Assembly: GCA_029706075.1 (NCBI GenBank)
Contig: JAINUG010000135.1
Span: 621,501 to 685,500, forward strand
DNA: 64,000 nucleotides
From: Aldrovandia affinis
Taxonomy: Eukaryota > Chordata > Actinopteri > Notacanthiformes > Halosauridae
Direction: 5' to 3'
The notes under the pieces: generated by a model
Told to the model about the DNA's origin: nothing
Seen by the model: only the letters and a program-made list of their open reading frames with translations
Databases searched by the model: none
Part shown: in pieces, positions 12,653 through 22,800 of the stretch
Numbering within the stretch: the first letter of the stretch is position 1
Layout: each line of letters starts with the position of its first letter
Made by a program: the position numbers and the translations under genes

Positions 12653-12870
12653 TGGCATGGTGTAGTTGTTAGAAAAATGGACTGACAATCAGAGGCTTTC
12701 ACTTTAACATCCCACGAGGGGCAATGTGGTTTTTTAAACTTGAGCGAGGTGCTTAACCCAAAGAGATTCAGTAAACGCCCGGCTGTATTGACGGATGACA
12801 TGCGAAATTGTAAACGGTGTTGAGTTAAGTTGCTTTGGGTGAGGGCGTGCTGGGGAAATAAACAATGTAA
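12653..12870 (+). mobile_element. Degenerate tRNA-derived SINE
   Basis: The layout matches the better-preserved SINEs at 42408 and 48115: a head 'ggcatggtgtagttgtta', then 'cgaggtgcttaaccc' (counterpart of 'aaggtacttaacc'), and a tail 'agttgctttgggtgagggcg', a decayed form of the conserved tail. It has accumulated many substitutions and indels, so it is an old copy. The B box is badly eroded. Confidence 0.6.
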
Positions 12871-15800
12871 TTAAATGTGTGCAGTGCAAAGTCTGCTTCG
12901 CGGTCCTCTTTCACCGAATAACCTTTTCAAATGCTGACACCAATCAGCGGTGGAGGCTTGGAGTCGTGGGAGTCTGTCTTGCCTCGGGCTGTGGCCCTCC
13001 ACTTGGACTTGCTTACAAGTTGTTCTGTAAAGTTTTTCAGGGCAGGCGACGGTGCGAAGGTGACCACAGAATTCAGGGCTCTTAAGTGGCTGCTCTGGTG
13101 GAGGGCGGCCTGCTGGAAGGCATTTTAAAGGTAGCCAGTCAACATCAAGGTGCTCTCCACAGCAATAAAAAAAGTTGACAATGAATTAAGCCAGTGCTGT
13201 CAATGCTAAATTCAATTTGTTTTGTATAACCGAATAGAAAATTAATAAAGGTATGTGTGCGCTCTTATTCAATTTGTGTATCCCTGGGAAGACGAGATGC
13301 ACGCTCTCCTCTTTTCCCCAACAAATTATGTTCTTTCAAGGACTTTTTTGTTTAAAGAGGGCTTCTATATCGAGAATTAATTTGACTCCATTCACCGACG
13401 GTGGCAGGCAAATTTCACGGTTAGTGTGGCAAATCATTTCTCGAGTACAGTCTTTTTTTTTTCCCCTGCCAAATGCACTGGTACTGAAAGGAGCGAGCAA
13501 TAAATGCAAACTCAGATAAAATGTAATTGCTTGTTTATTCCTGCTCGTTCCTATTAGAAACAAAACCAGGCAAAGTGCAGCGAAGACCAGAAAGGACAAG
13601 CCTTCAATCATTGGGCCGTAAACGCAATTACACAACCTTGAGCGTGAGACCAGAATGCAGCCAGGCAATACCAGCTTGTGCATCTTTGAGCTCGCGTAAT
13701 GGGTAGGTTTTGTGCAGGCAGAGGACACGATAACCCACAGCTTCCTGGGCGACCTGTGGAAGAATTATTAAATGGCATATTTCAAAAAAGAGATCCGTCA
13801 CCATGAGTTACCACGCAGAATCACACAGTGGCAAAAGACAGCATGGCAAAGGAGGCATTCAAGCTCACCATCTGAATTTTCGCAGGCTTCTACAATCACA
13901 TGCCATTGTGATGTACTTTTTAAATTCTCTGTGGAGCAAGTCTGGCTTTGATCCTACAGCTTAACTTTTCCTTCTGTCTTCAAACCTGGCTAATTTTTTA
14001 AAGCTTGATGGGAAAAAAAAAGAGAAAGAAGTTTCTTGGGTATAGACTCAAGATGCCTCAGACAGATATTCTTCTGCTTTAATACGCTCCCTCTGGAAAC
14101 ATATAACAATGGCACTGCTACAGAGAAGCTCGCTGACACAGATTCCTGGGAATCCCTTTGTCGGCTTGCAAGTGGAAACAAGAAACCTGCGGCCCGATAC
14201 GCCGCTTGCCTTCAGTGCACGGGCGGGCATCGGTGGCCGAGTTTGGATTTGTGGTGCTATGAATGGGGCAAAGATTCCCCCATCACAGCCTGCTATGACG
14301 GGGAATATCAAAGCACGCAACGTGGTCTTTACAAACAGACATCAGAGGCGTTGGAGAAACGGTCAAGCAACCCTTCATCGTTTGAGAGGGAATGGTATTT
14401 AAAGGTTCCACTCACCAGAAGGCTGTCAGGATTTGAAAGGACTGCGGTGGTATTTGGAGTCATCCATTTTGAGATCAATGAACCCTACTGTTACAGCTCA
14501 GACAGACAGGAAGAATGCCAAATCTAAAGGTTCGTAGGGTTTAATGAACTCCTTCACTTTCTGCAGGTGCGATGCTGCAAAACTTGCCATTAAACCAGAG
14601 AAGTTTGCACGACCTGATCGCTAGCATTGACTGGCGGGTTGCACATTATTAGCCAGACCAGATTGAAAATCACAAGGTGAACACGGCCCCTTCTCCAAGA
14701 ACAAAATAGCCACAATTCAGTGCTTCCAATATCAAAACAGTGCTTCTAGTCGTGTTCTTTTAACGTGTGGCGAGGAGAAAGGAAAAACCGTTGTCGTGTA
14801 GATGAGGAAAAAGTGTCGGAAACCGTTGAAGGGAGAGACGAGGGAGCTAAGTATGAGCGGCAAGATTCAGCAAATTGGATTAAGTCCAAACCCAGGCAGG
14901 CTGGTCTCTTGGGAGTTTCTCCCCCTGGCATGAATATTTATGGTACGGCGTTGCATAGGGTTCGCGGATTATCTTCCGACCCCGGCCACTCCACCAACCG
15001 AGGAGGGCTGTCGTCATATCACTCAGCCCCTGCGGGTCGCTGCACTCAAATCCACTGTAACATTAACAAAAGAGCAGAGAAAATTCAAATGCGGGCTCCA
15101 CGAGGACCGGGAGCGGTGCAAGTCGTGCAGTACACGAGCCACGAGTGGAGGGTGGGGATCTTTGGAGCCGGTGGGCATTCTAATGCGTTTTTTGGCAGCC
15201 GCGACGCAAGCCTCCTTCGCGACAAATTTGTTATCCGCCCCAGACAAACACAAGCGTGAAACTGGTCTTCCGATATTTCACGCCTGCAAAAAGGAGAGCT
15301 GAACCCAGTGTTCACTTTCAGACCTTTTCAAATTTGGGGGGCGAGGAGAGGGAGCTGATTGACAGATGGGGAAGGCAAGTTAGCGGTCGGCAGGGCATAC
15401 CTCGTGCCTATACAGCATCAAGAGTTTGGCGCTTTTCATGGTTTCCTACAAAAGTATCTAGAATGACCACGGAGTCTCGGCCCTTGTAAACATGAACTTC
15501 TGTACCTTCTAACTGAATGTAAAAACACAGATTTCAGTTACAACTTTACACACCACGCCATAAAGCCCAAAACCTGCATTATTTTGTGCTTCTAGAACCG
15601 CATGGTGAGAACAAGTCTGCATTCCTATCCTGACTGGACATATTTACCATTTATACAAACTTTGAAGGCTTCCGTGAATACAAATAATGCCATGACTCTT
15701 GTCAAATAATGACTCCATGAATCAATGATGGGGACGAAATGTATGACCAGTAATGAAGCGGAATGATGCACTGAATCCAATGGTTTTAAAACTGAGGTGG

Positions 15801-16495
15801 CCACATGCACATAGATTATATCACCATAAGGATTTACAACGAGGATTTGCAACAAACACTTTGACCAAAATGTTGACAGGTGTATGCAGAGCATATGCTT
15901 CTATATCTGAATAAATTGGCATTTTTAAGTTGAAAACATATTTTGTTATGATTTGAATTTACTCCAACACTGACACATTGGCTATTTGATGTTTCAGACG
16001 GTCGGATTTATGTTTTTGAAACCTAAGCACAGATTTTGAAGCGGATGCTATGCGGGCGGAATACATTTGGACATTAGGTCATAGAACCGGGGGGGTGTCT
16101 CCTGCAGAGAGGAAAACAACTTTACAGGCCTTGAGTCAAAGGATAACTTTCAGCCTCCAAATTACTTACGGCTGTGCCCACCATTGTCTCTGCGCTTCAG
16201 ATGTTATTAAGACATTCTTTATTCATTAAGACACCTTTTGTAGCGCCCAATCTGTGCTGGGTCAACCGCAGTAGCACATTCCAGTGACCAGATGCAACTT
16301 GAGTTCAGCCTGTGAAGAAAGTCTACATACCATCCTCCATCCTCCAAAACTCCATCCAAAAACAACACATAACCCCACACCCAAGACTCTCCACCTCCAG
16401 AGAGAGGCGGCTGCACGTAGCATCAAGTCTCCTCTTCCCCCCCACACACAGGAGGGGGGATTTATCTCCAGCGTAGTATTACCAGTCGGAACCTG
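12871..16495. other. Unique sequence, no gene recognised
   Basis: This gene-free block has several open frames of 130-165 codons on either strand (for example near 14036-14527 and 14765-15259). None has a recognisable domain, and overlapping alternatives in other frames are just as long. A moderately CpG-rich section lies around 14750-15250. No repeats were recognised. Confidence 0.45.
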
Positions 16496-17035
16496 AGGGT
16501 CAGGAAAGCATTGCTCAGGACGCGTCAATCGCACAAGGCCCCTTCGCCAATAACCACAATTACTCGGCCCGATGCGTGGCACAGGGCAGCTTTGAAGCGA
16601 CCCGCTCACAGTCGGTCGCCACTTCAGACGAGGCCAAAGCTCCGCGTCTCGGAGACGGGCGGATATCCAACCGCAACGAGGGAGGCCGAACGCGCCAGGC
16701 CGCAGGGCCCAAACGAGGCCAGCGGACGAAGGGGGCCCCCCGCCGTGAGGAAGGGAGCGGGAATCTGACGGCACATTCATTATCTCCTCACACCACCCGC
16801 CGAGAGTGACGAAGGAGGGCAGCTTCCATCCTCTGAAGCGCGTTTATTTGGGGACCCAGAAATGAGCCGCTTTCAATCGCCGTCTCCACACACACAAAAA
16901 AAAGCCCTCCCCTCCTGTCTCCGTTCGCGTCACTTTCATCCCCTGTTTTAATCCTTTGCTTTTTCCCCGTCACGCTGTTCGCTCCTTTTATCACCGGAAT
17001 GAAAGTCGGCGCTTTTCTTCGCGCGGGTCTAGCGA
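16496..17035. promoter_or_regulatory. CpG-rich block, possible CpG island
   Basis: This is a half-kilobase block visibly enriched in CpG, including 'ggtcgccacttcagacgagg' near 16614. Flanks are AT-rich. It may be a CpG-island promoter or enhancer. The long minus-strand open frame here (16262-16780) has no family resemblance and probably reflects GC content. Confidence 0.35.
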
Positions 17036-18427
17036 GTCAGGTCACGCACCCTCCTGATCCATGTGAGAGGGATATTTAATTTCAGAGTGAAATGTCTGAC
17101 AGAAAAAGTACAGACAGGAAAACACATAAAAGGATGTTAATGTAATGTTAATGTAAGCATAGTGAAAAACCGTCAGGTTGCAAGTGACAGAAATAGCACA
17201 TATCAAGCCAAGGACAGTTTGCTCGTGTAAAGTGAGGAAACGTTCAAGAAAGCCCACAGAACTTTGTAATCTAAATTCAACACACCCAGCCAGCACGAAG
17301 ACGTCGTATCATGAGATGGTCATGGCAGCCTGTACAAACCTGGAACATGGCAGATATTCTACACGCCTGAATAGCCTGTCTGCCCCCCCCTGTAGCTTTT
17401 TCAGTCATTGTCTCAGATTGTTTGCCCTCACTGCAGAGAGACTGCTTACCTGCATATTTGCATTTCTGGATTCCCCCTAGGAAATGTGCTTTCATTTGCA
17501 CTGCAGGCCTAAGTCACCTTGTCTGTGTGACTTTCCCTAAGTGTGTTAGTCGTGTGATTTCCCTGTGGTGCACATGTGCAGGCTGAACCCTTCGTGGCCC
17601 TGTGAGTGAGTTGCGCACCACAAGGTTAGGAAGCTTGACAGCCCATATTAGCACTGGGGTACACCTGCTTAAAAAAAAAAAAAAAAAAAGTAAAAAGGGA
17701 GAAAAAAAAAAAAAAACCTTGGAGGATTCTATCACCAGCAGAACAAATGTTTAAAAAGACAGGACTGAAAATAGGAAAAAAAGAACCTGCCAAAGCACTT
17801 GAAGGTTGAGGCTGTACCTGCGTTTGATAGGTGGCCAGCCCCCTTGGGGGTTGGCCAAAGGAGGCACTATTGGGAAGTCCTAATTACGGCTTATGAAAGT
17901 CTTATCTGGAGCAGAGCAGAAATCCTTTTTCGGGGCGTGGGTATTACAGATCCTCGGGGGGGGGGTACACGGCACGAGGACTCACCGGGCCCATAGCAGC
18001 AGGCTCCTTACCTCCAGCTCGCCCAGCTCTGTACTCCTTGTACATCATCAATGGCGATGGGGTAGCACTCTGATCTCACGCCTTTGGTCTCTGAGCGCCA
18101 GCACTGTGGAGAGACAACAATACGGCGTACATTCTCTTTCTGAATCACGCCATGCTGAAAAGGAAAAAAAATATCTAACGTAACAACAATAAAAACTTGA
18201 CACGCCACACCGGTGCGAGCCCACCTCATAAATCCAGTGCCGCGTTTCCAAGGACACAGAAAGGATTTACAATCCGGATCTGCCTAAACGCCTTTGTCTT
18301 TGACATAAATTTAAAAAAAGATTATTGAAAAGAGAGTGTAATTTGGCCGGGGCTTTGAGAGGGAAGAAGCTCCTGTTGCAGGGTTACAGTGTTTTGAACA
18401 GAGCCTCATTTGCAGAAAAAAATATCT
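17036..18427. other. Unique stretch with poly-A tracts
   Basis: No gene recognised. Two adjacent A homopolymers lie at about 17671-17689 and 17702-17716. They could be the tail of an unrecognised retroposed sequence, but no body was identified. Confidence 0.45.
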
Positions 18428-18475
18428 CTGTAAATTAGACAGCCAACAGGGTCCGATTGGTTGTCTAATTTACAG
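18428..18475. other. Near-perfect 19-bp inverted repeat (hairpin)
   Basis: Arms at 18428-18446 ('ctgtaaattagacagccaa') and 18457-18475 are complementary with one mismatch (a G:U in RNA), around a 10-base loop. The flanks do not extend the pairing. As RNA it would form a stable short stem-loop, and as DNA it is a palindromic site pair centred on 'taattt'/'aaatta'. It is shorter than a typical microRNA precursor. Function unknown. Confidence 0.7.
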
Positions 18476-18812
18476 TCAAACCTGGGGAATTCAATGAGAA
18501 ACAGCAAAACAATAGGCTGTAAGAGACATGGGCACAATGAATTGCAAAACGCATTATATCAGAGTGAAAAGGCACTAGAGAAACGGCGTTGACAAAACTA
18601 ATTGCCTTTCTCATGCAGAGTTGCCCTGATAATCCCCCTCAATCATGTTATGCTAGTGCTGTGGGAGGCTGCTAAATGGGCTACACATTTCTTAAGCCTC
18701 TGTTTCTTCACGGGCTTTCAAGAGACCTTCATTCAGTGGAACTTCATCTGTCAAACATCCGTCAGGGCGATCTCAAAATGGGAGAGCCGGGTCAAAATCA
18801 AGATGCAGAAAC
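18476..18812. other. Unique sequence, nothing recognised
   Basis: Short AT-rich spacer between the hairpin and the LINE remnant. No gene or repeat was seen. Confidence 0.5.
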
Positions 18813-19500
18813 GAAAGTCAAGAAAACTTTACTGCCATAACAACAGAACTTGCGAGAAATGTGTCTCAGTGCTTTCCCGCATTGCTGCAACATGACATAA
18901 AACAATAACCAAACGATAAACAACGTTAAAAGCATTTCAAACCCAACTTTACATAGACACGCATCCCAATTCATACATAATTCAATACTATACAGTGCAT
19001 ATATTTTCACATTTCAGATTCAATCGAGAGGGAAAAAAGACTAATACTCAGACTTAATTAGTTACAGTGACAGTGCTTGTAGCACAGGGGCATTGTGCAA
19101 ATCGAGTTCATGTAGTTCATAATAAATGCAAGTAGTTCATAATCCGGACAGCATCAGTATACGTGCGCAATTCGTGGAGTTCTGGAGGCGTACTGTTCTG
19201 GTTTTATGGAGATTTGAGGTGTTTGCCTGAAAGGGGGTGGGGGGTGGGGTGTGACTGGTCGGAAATAATTCACCTGGCTTTACCTTTCATGTCACCATCA
19301 CATAAAACCAAAATAGGGGGTAAATTGAAGCCTATGATTTTGGCAGCTGCGATAACAACTCTCTCTAAATGGCTCCCTCCATGCTGCGGTATGCATCCAT
19401 ACTGGTCAATAATAGAGTAGGTGAGAACATTCTCAATGACAGCCTTGCAGAACTGGATCATTTCCTTTTGTGTCACACTTGAACTTCTTTAGCGCTCTCA
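18813..19500 (-). mobile_element. 3' fragment of an L2-like LINE, degenerate
   Basis: On the minus strand, 19476-19270 encodes a peptide with words seen in the C-terminal part of L2/Rex-type LINE polymerases: 'AVIENVLTYSI', then 'LERVVIAAAKIIGFNLPP'. Upstream reverse transcriptase motifs are absent and the 5' side stops near 19500, close to a SINE-type repeat. From about 19250 down to 18813 lies an AT-rich, non-coding stretch. It ends in 'ggcagtaaagttttcttgac' (minus strand), like the '-gccaataaag-' ends of L2-type elements. The open frame runs out of register after 'MKGKAR'. I read this as a 5'-truncated, inactive copy, perhaps part of the same element as the endonuclease scrap near 21165-21288. 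Confidence 0.65.
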
Positions 19501-19520
19501 AAATGTATTTACGATCAAGT

Positions 19521-19857
19521 GTTTACATTTGACATTTTAAGCATTTGGCAGACGCTCTTATCCAGAGCGACTTACAAGATGTGCATAAATACATGGTAGG
19601 AACAATCATAGTTTGCGCAAGAGATCAGTGCGGTAATACAGCGATAGACATCATTGCAGGCAGCTGCGTACCATACCTGTAACACTGGGATGGAAAAGGT
19701 TAGTACGTTTTTTATTTATTTATTTTTTTATTTATTAAATGGAGTAAGCAGGGGCATATAGTGTTGAGCAAGTAGGCAGTGGTGATGACAATTAGCTAGA
19801 TGTACAGAATTCAGTGGCACTATTGTTGATTCACAAATAAAAAGCAACTGCGTACCA
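19521..19857. repeat. SINE-family repeat, second copy
   Basis: Same order of segments as at 11531 and 21282: the conserved tail motif ('gcagacgctcttatccagag'), 'acatggtaggaacaatcat', 'gcaggcagctgcgtacc', an A/T-rich tract, then 'gagcaagtaggcagtggtg'. With the 21282 copy it also shares a terminal segment ('ttgttgattcacaaataaaa') missing from the 11531 copy. A short partial echo ('ctgcgtacc', T-rich tract, 'gagtaagca') follows at 19848-19905. Confidence 0.7.
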
Positions 19858-20989
19858 TTATTTTTATTTTTATTTTTTCATTATTAACTTGAGTAAGCAA
19901 ATTCGGCTCCCAGTTTAACTAAAAGGAAGTAGTGGTCCTGGAAAATATGATGGAAACTACCATTTCTGATGTTTGCCCATTTATTTAAGGGGCTATAGGG
20001 AGTGGTTCTCTCTACGCAAGTCAACCACAACCTTTGTTTTACTTACATTGAGTGCTTATCCAAGCACTGTGCCTAGCCCAGCAACCACATTCCTATATGC
20101 AGCTTCATAGTCTTCCACAATCAGCGCCGTCATTTTTAACAGCTTGAGCAGTGGTCTCTTTTTTATGCTTTTCTCCCTCTTTTTCACTGTTCTTAAGCCG
20201 TGAGCGCTGCAACCTACAAAACCATGTGATGCCAGCCTCCACTTCTTTTCACACCGCAGTACACAAGTGAAGCTTGAACAGACATGAGTCGGAGGAAGAT
20301 CCTAAATGCCAAAGAGGGGAGAGAAAAGCTCTGGGAATGTACTGTCACTTTGAGCTGACATCGTTCTGCTTTTCACATCTGATCTAACTGATCCGGAAGG
20401 GTTGGTTGTCATTGCTCAACTACGGTCTTCCCCTCGTCTTTTATGAACTTTAGGCCTTTACAAACTCTTTGAATAACACTTATATTTTTCTTTTTATCTT
20501 CTAACTTGTTCCTATATTGTGATTTTGTCCTTTTCAATATATGCTGAAAATCACATTCCTTGGTTTATGCAATTCCTTATCACCTGTTTTGTAGACATCA
20601 TATTTCTCATCCAAAACTTATTAAAACTTTAAGATACCTGGTAAACCATAGTTTATCATTTCCTTATACAGTTACACGTACATTTTTGGAGAAATTAACA
20701 TAAAGAGTTACCATGTCAGTAAAATAATCTAGTTTACCACTAGTACTAAAAATAAAACTCCAGTCAGGGATCTTCAGACAGTATCTCAACAAAACTTGGG
20801 CACCAAATCCACAATAATGTTGAGAGCTTTAAGTTTCTATTTTGCCAAAAGGGTATCAGATCAAATTATGTTCTGAATGATCAAGAAAATCTTGAGAACG
20901 GTGCTGTAGCAATAATCTAGAGTTTTCAATTCTCCGGTAGTACATTCAATTTCCTGTCTGTCCTCAGAAATGGCCTTCTTCAAGTTTCA
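19858..20989. other. AT-rich spacer, possibly decayed LINE interior
   Basis: No coding similarity was recognised in this AT-rich stretch. It lies between the RT-end and endonuclease scraps of minus-strand LINE sequence, so it could be the eroded interior of one element. No direct sign of that was seen. Confidence 0.35.
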
Positions 20990-21044
20990 ATGGTTAAAAT
21001 CAGCAAAGATCAAAACTGTCCAGGCAAGAGTTTTCAACTTCCAG

Positions 21045-21126
21045 GAACTAAGCAGCTACAGTTCGAGGAACTAAGCAGCCACAGTTCGAGGAACGTAACA
21101 GCCACAGTTCGAGGAACTAACAGTCG
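21045..21126. repeat. 23-bp tandem repeat, three copies
   Basis: Units at 21045-21067, 21068-21090 and 21091-21113 start with 'gaac' and end with 'cacagttcgag' or 'tacagttcgag'. A partial fourth unit follows. Units differ by only a few bases. Confidence 0.85.
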
Positions 21127-21288
21127 TTTAATTGCCTCGGTTGCGGCCTTTGGAACAATGAATACAGCCACTAGAACAATAGATGCAAATTCTCTTGGTG
21201 AATAAAAGGGCTTGCACTCACTAACCAATGTCTCCAGTTTAGAGTAACAGGGTTTCGAAAGAAACTTTAATTTCACTGAATTTAACAT
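21120..21288 (-). pseudogene. LINE endonuclease fragment (L2-like)
   Basis: The minus-strand peptide from 21288 contains 'LETLVSECKPFYSPREFAS' and 'AVFIVPKAATEAI'. This closely parallels the endonuclease segment of the L2-type LINE at 57525-57597 ('LESLFINCKPFYSPWEFSS') and the family's usual 'AVYIPPQA' motif. In complete elements this is the apurinic-like endonuclease that nicks the target. Only about 50 codons remain, and the 23-bp tandem array abuts the downstream side. It is inactive. It may belong with the RT fragment at 19270-19476, which has the right order and strand. Confidence 0.6.
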
Positions 21289-21600
21289 TTACATTTTAAG
21301 CATTTAGCAGACGCTCTTATCCAGAGCGCCTTACAAGATGTGCATAAATACATGGTAGGAACAATCATAGTTTGTGCAGGAGATCAGCAATAGACATCGT
21401 TGCAGGCAGCTGCGTACCCTACCTGTAACACTGGGAAGGAAAAGGTTAGTACGTTTTTTTAAATTCGTATTTTTATTTTTATTAAATGGAGTAAGCAGGG
21501 GTATATAGTGTTGAGCAAGTAGGCAGTGGTGATGACAATTAGCTAGATGTACAGAATTCAGTGGCACCATTGTTGATTCACAAATAAAAAGCAATTGCCT
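21282..21600. repeat. SINE-family repeat, third copy
   Basis: Direct-orientation copy of the repeat at 19521, from the conserved tail motif through 'gagcaagtaggcagtggtg' to the shared end 'ttgttgattcacaaataaaa'. It abuts the LINE endonuclease scrap. It lacks part of the segment around 'gtgcggtaata'. Confidence 0.7.
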
Positions 21601-22046
21601 GGACCAGACAAAACAAGCAGGCCAAGAAGGGAAAAGAGAAGCCCCATTCCAGGAACGGAAAAGTTGAGCTGCGTCTCGGGGGAAACAGACAATGGATTGG
21701 TCACTGAAAATCCCATCTACAGTGCATGACAAGCGAGAGTTCACCCTCTTTGTTTGGGAGTGTGTGGATGTTTGATAGAAACATGCTTGGTGATGTTAGG
21801 TGGAAAACAGTGAAGCCAAAACCGCATTGGCACATCTTCTCTCTTGCCTCTCTCTTCCTCAAATGGTGGCTGACACGGCAATAGGTGAAACTAATGCGTT
21901 TTCTATTTGGCAACAAAAAACAGTAGCTTAGGCTGAAGCCCATATACTGTGTAAGGAATGTACAAAAAATCTGGCCTATTATATGTATACCCCTACAGTT
22001 TGATCTCACAGCCCATACAGACAATAAAACAAATAGAGAAATCATC
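21601..22046. other. Unique sequence, nothing recognised
   Basis: No gene or repeat recognised. Short minus-strand open frames have no family resemblance. Confidence 0.5.
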
Positions 22047-22110
22047 ACATTACATTAATTTGCTGTTATCCAGAGCAACTTACAATGCAGGAGAACATGA
22101 GCGCATTCCA
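22047..22110 (-). mobile_element. SINE tail fragment
   Basis: The stretch 'gctgttatccagagcaactt' preceded by 'cattacatt' is a damaged form of the conserved SINE tail seen elsewhere in this window, here in the orientation of a minus-strand element. The body is not recognisable beyond about 22110. Confidence 0.45.
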
Positions 22111-22524
22111 TAAGAGTAATATGAGCACAGTATGAGCACAACGTTCCCAGATCAGCGAGTGCACACGCATCATCACTAAAGCACCACTGCAGGTTTAACT
22201 ATGACGATCCTAGAACCACGGTTCAAATCTTTAAAAAACATAGACAGAGCGGCGCTGAGCCGCCGTGCCCCAGCGCCATCTTGAAACAATCCATTCATCA
22301 TCACTCCCTACAGCTAATAAGAGCTAATAATAATAAGGTGCAGTACTCCAGATTTTCAATTAAACCCAGTTTCATCTCACACCGCTACGGAAGGTCAGGC
22401 TTCTCACTTTCAATTAATTCTAAAGCGTGTCCCGAGACAGTTCGATGTAATTTTTCCTGCTGAGATAAAGCGCATTAGCCGTGGGTGATCTATAGATTGG
22501 GTGTTTCGTAGCAGAGGCCCCTGA

Positions 22525-22800
22525 ATGTGCGAGGGTGTGGGGGGGGGGGAGTCTACGGGACCGCGCCCGTCGCACGTTGCTGCCGCGTGGCCCGACGGCC
22601 ATGCCTCGACCTCGCGCTGGCAGAAGTCCAAGGGGCTCGTTATCGCATTACCGTCCCCCTCTGTGCGAGGCCGTGCCCTCGGCAGACCGGTTTTACAGAG
22701 GGACAGAGAGACAGCTGTGGCGTGGGGACCTCTGAACTCTGGCGAGCGCAGCTCTGACTTTAAATGGAAAAGTCGTAGGCACCGCGCGAGGAGCACCCTA
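22525..22800. other. CpG-rich patch
   Basis: A short GC-rich stretch dense in CpG ('gaccgcgcccgtcgcacg' near 22559), including a poly-G run at about 22540-22549. It might be regulatory. No exon is evident. Confidence 0.3.

Noticed and set aside
14036..15302. Several open frames of about 120-165 codons
   Set aside because: They overlap each other in different frames and strands, show no family motif, and have no clear splice or start context.
16262..16780. Longest minus-strand open frame in the 16-17 kb region (172 codons)
   Set aside because: It overlaps a CpG-rich block where stops are rare by composition. It has no recognisable domain, and competing frames on the other strand are also open.
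17671..17716. Poly-A tail of a processed pseudogene
   Set aside because: No recognisable gene body lies upstream on either strand and no target duplication was found.
21045..21126. CRISPR-like array
   Set aside because: The 23-bp units are contiguous with no spacers, so it is a simple tandem repeat in a eukaryotic genome.
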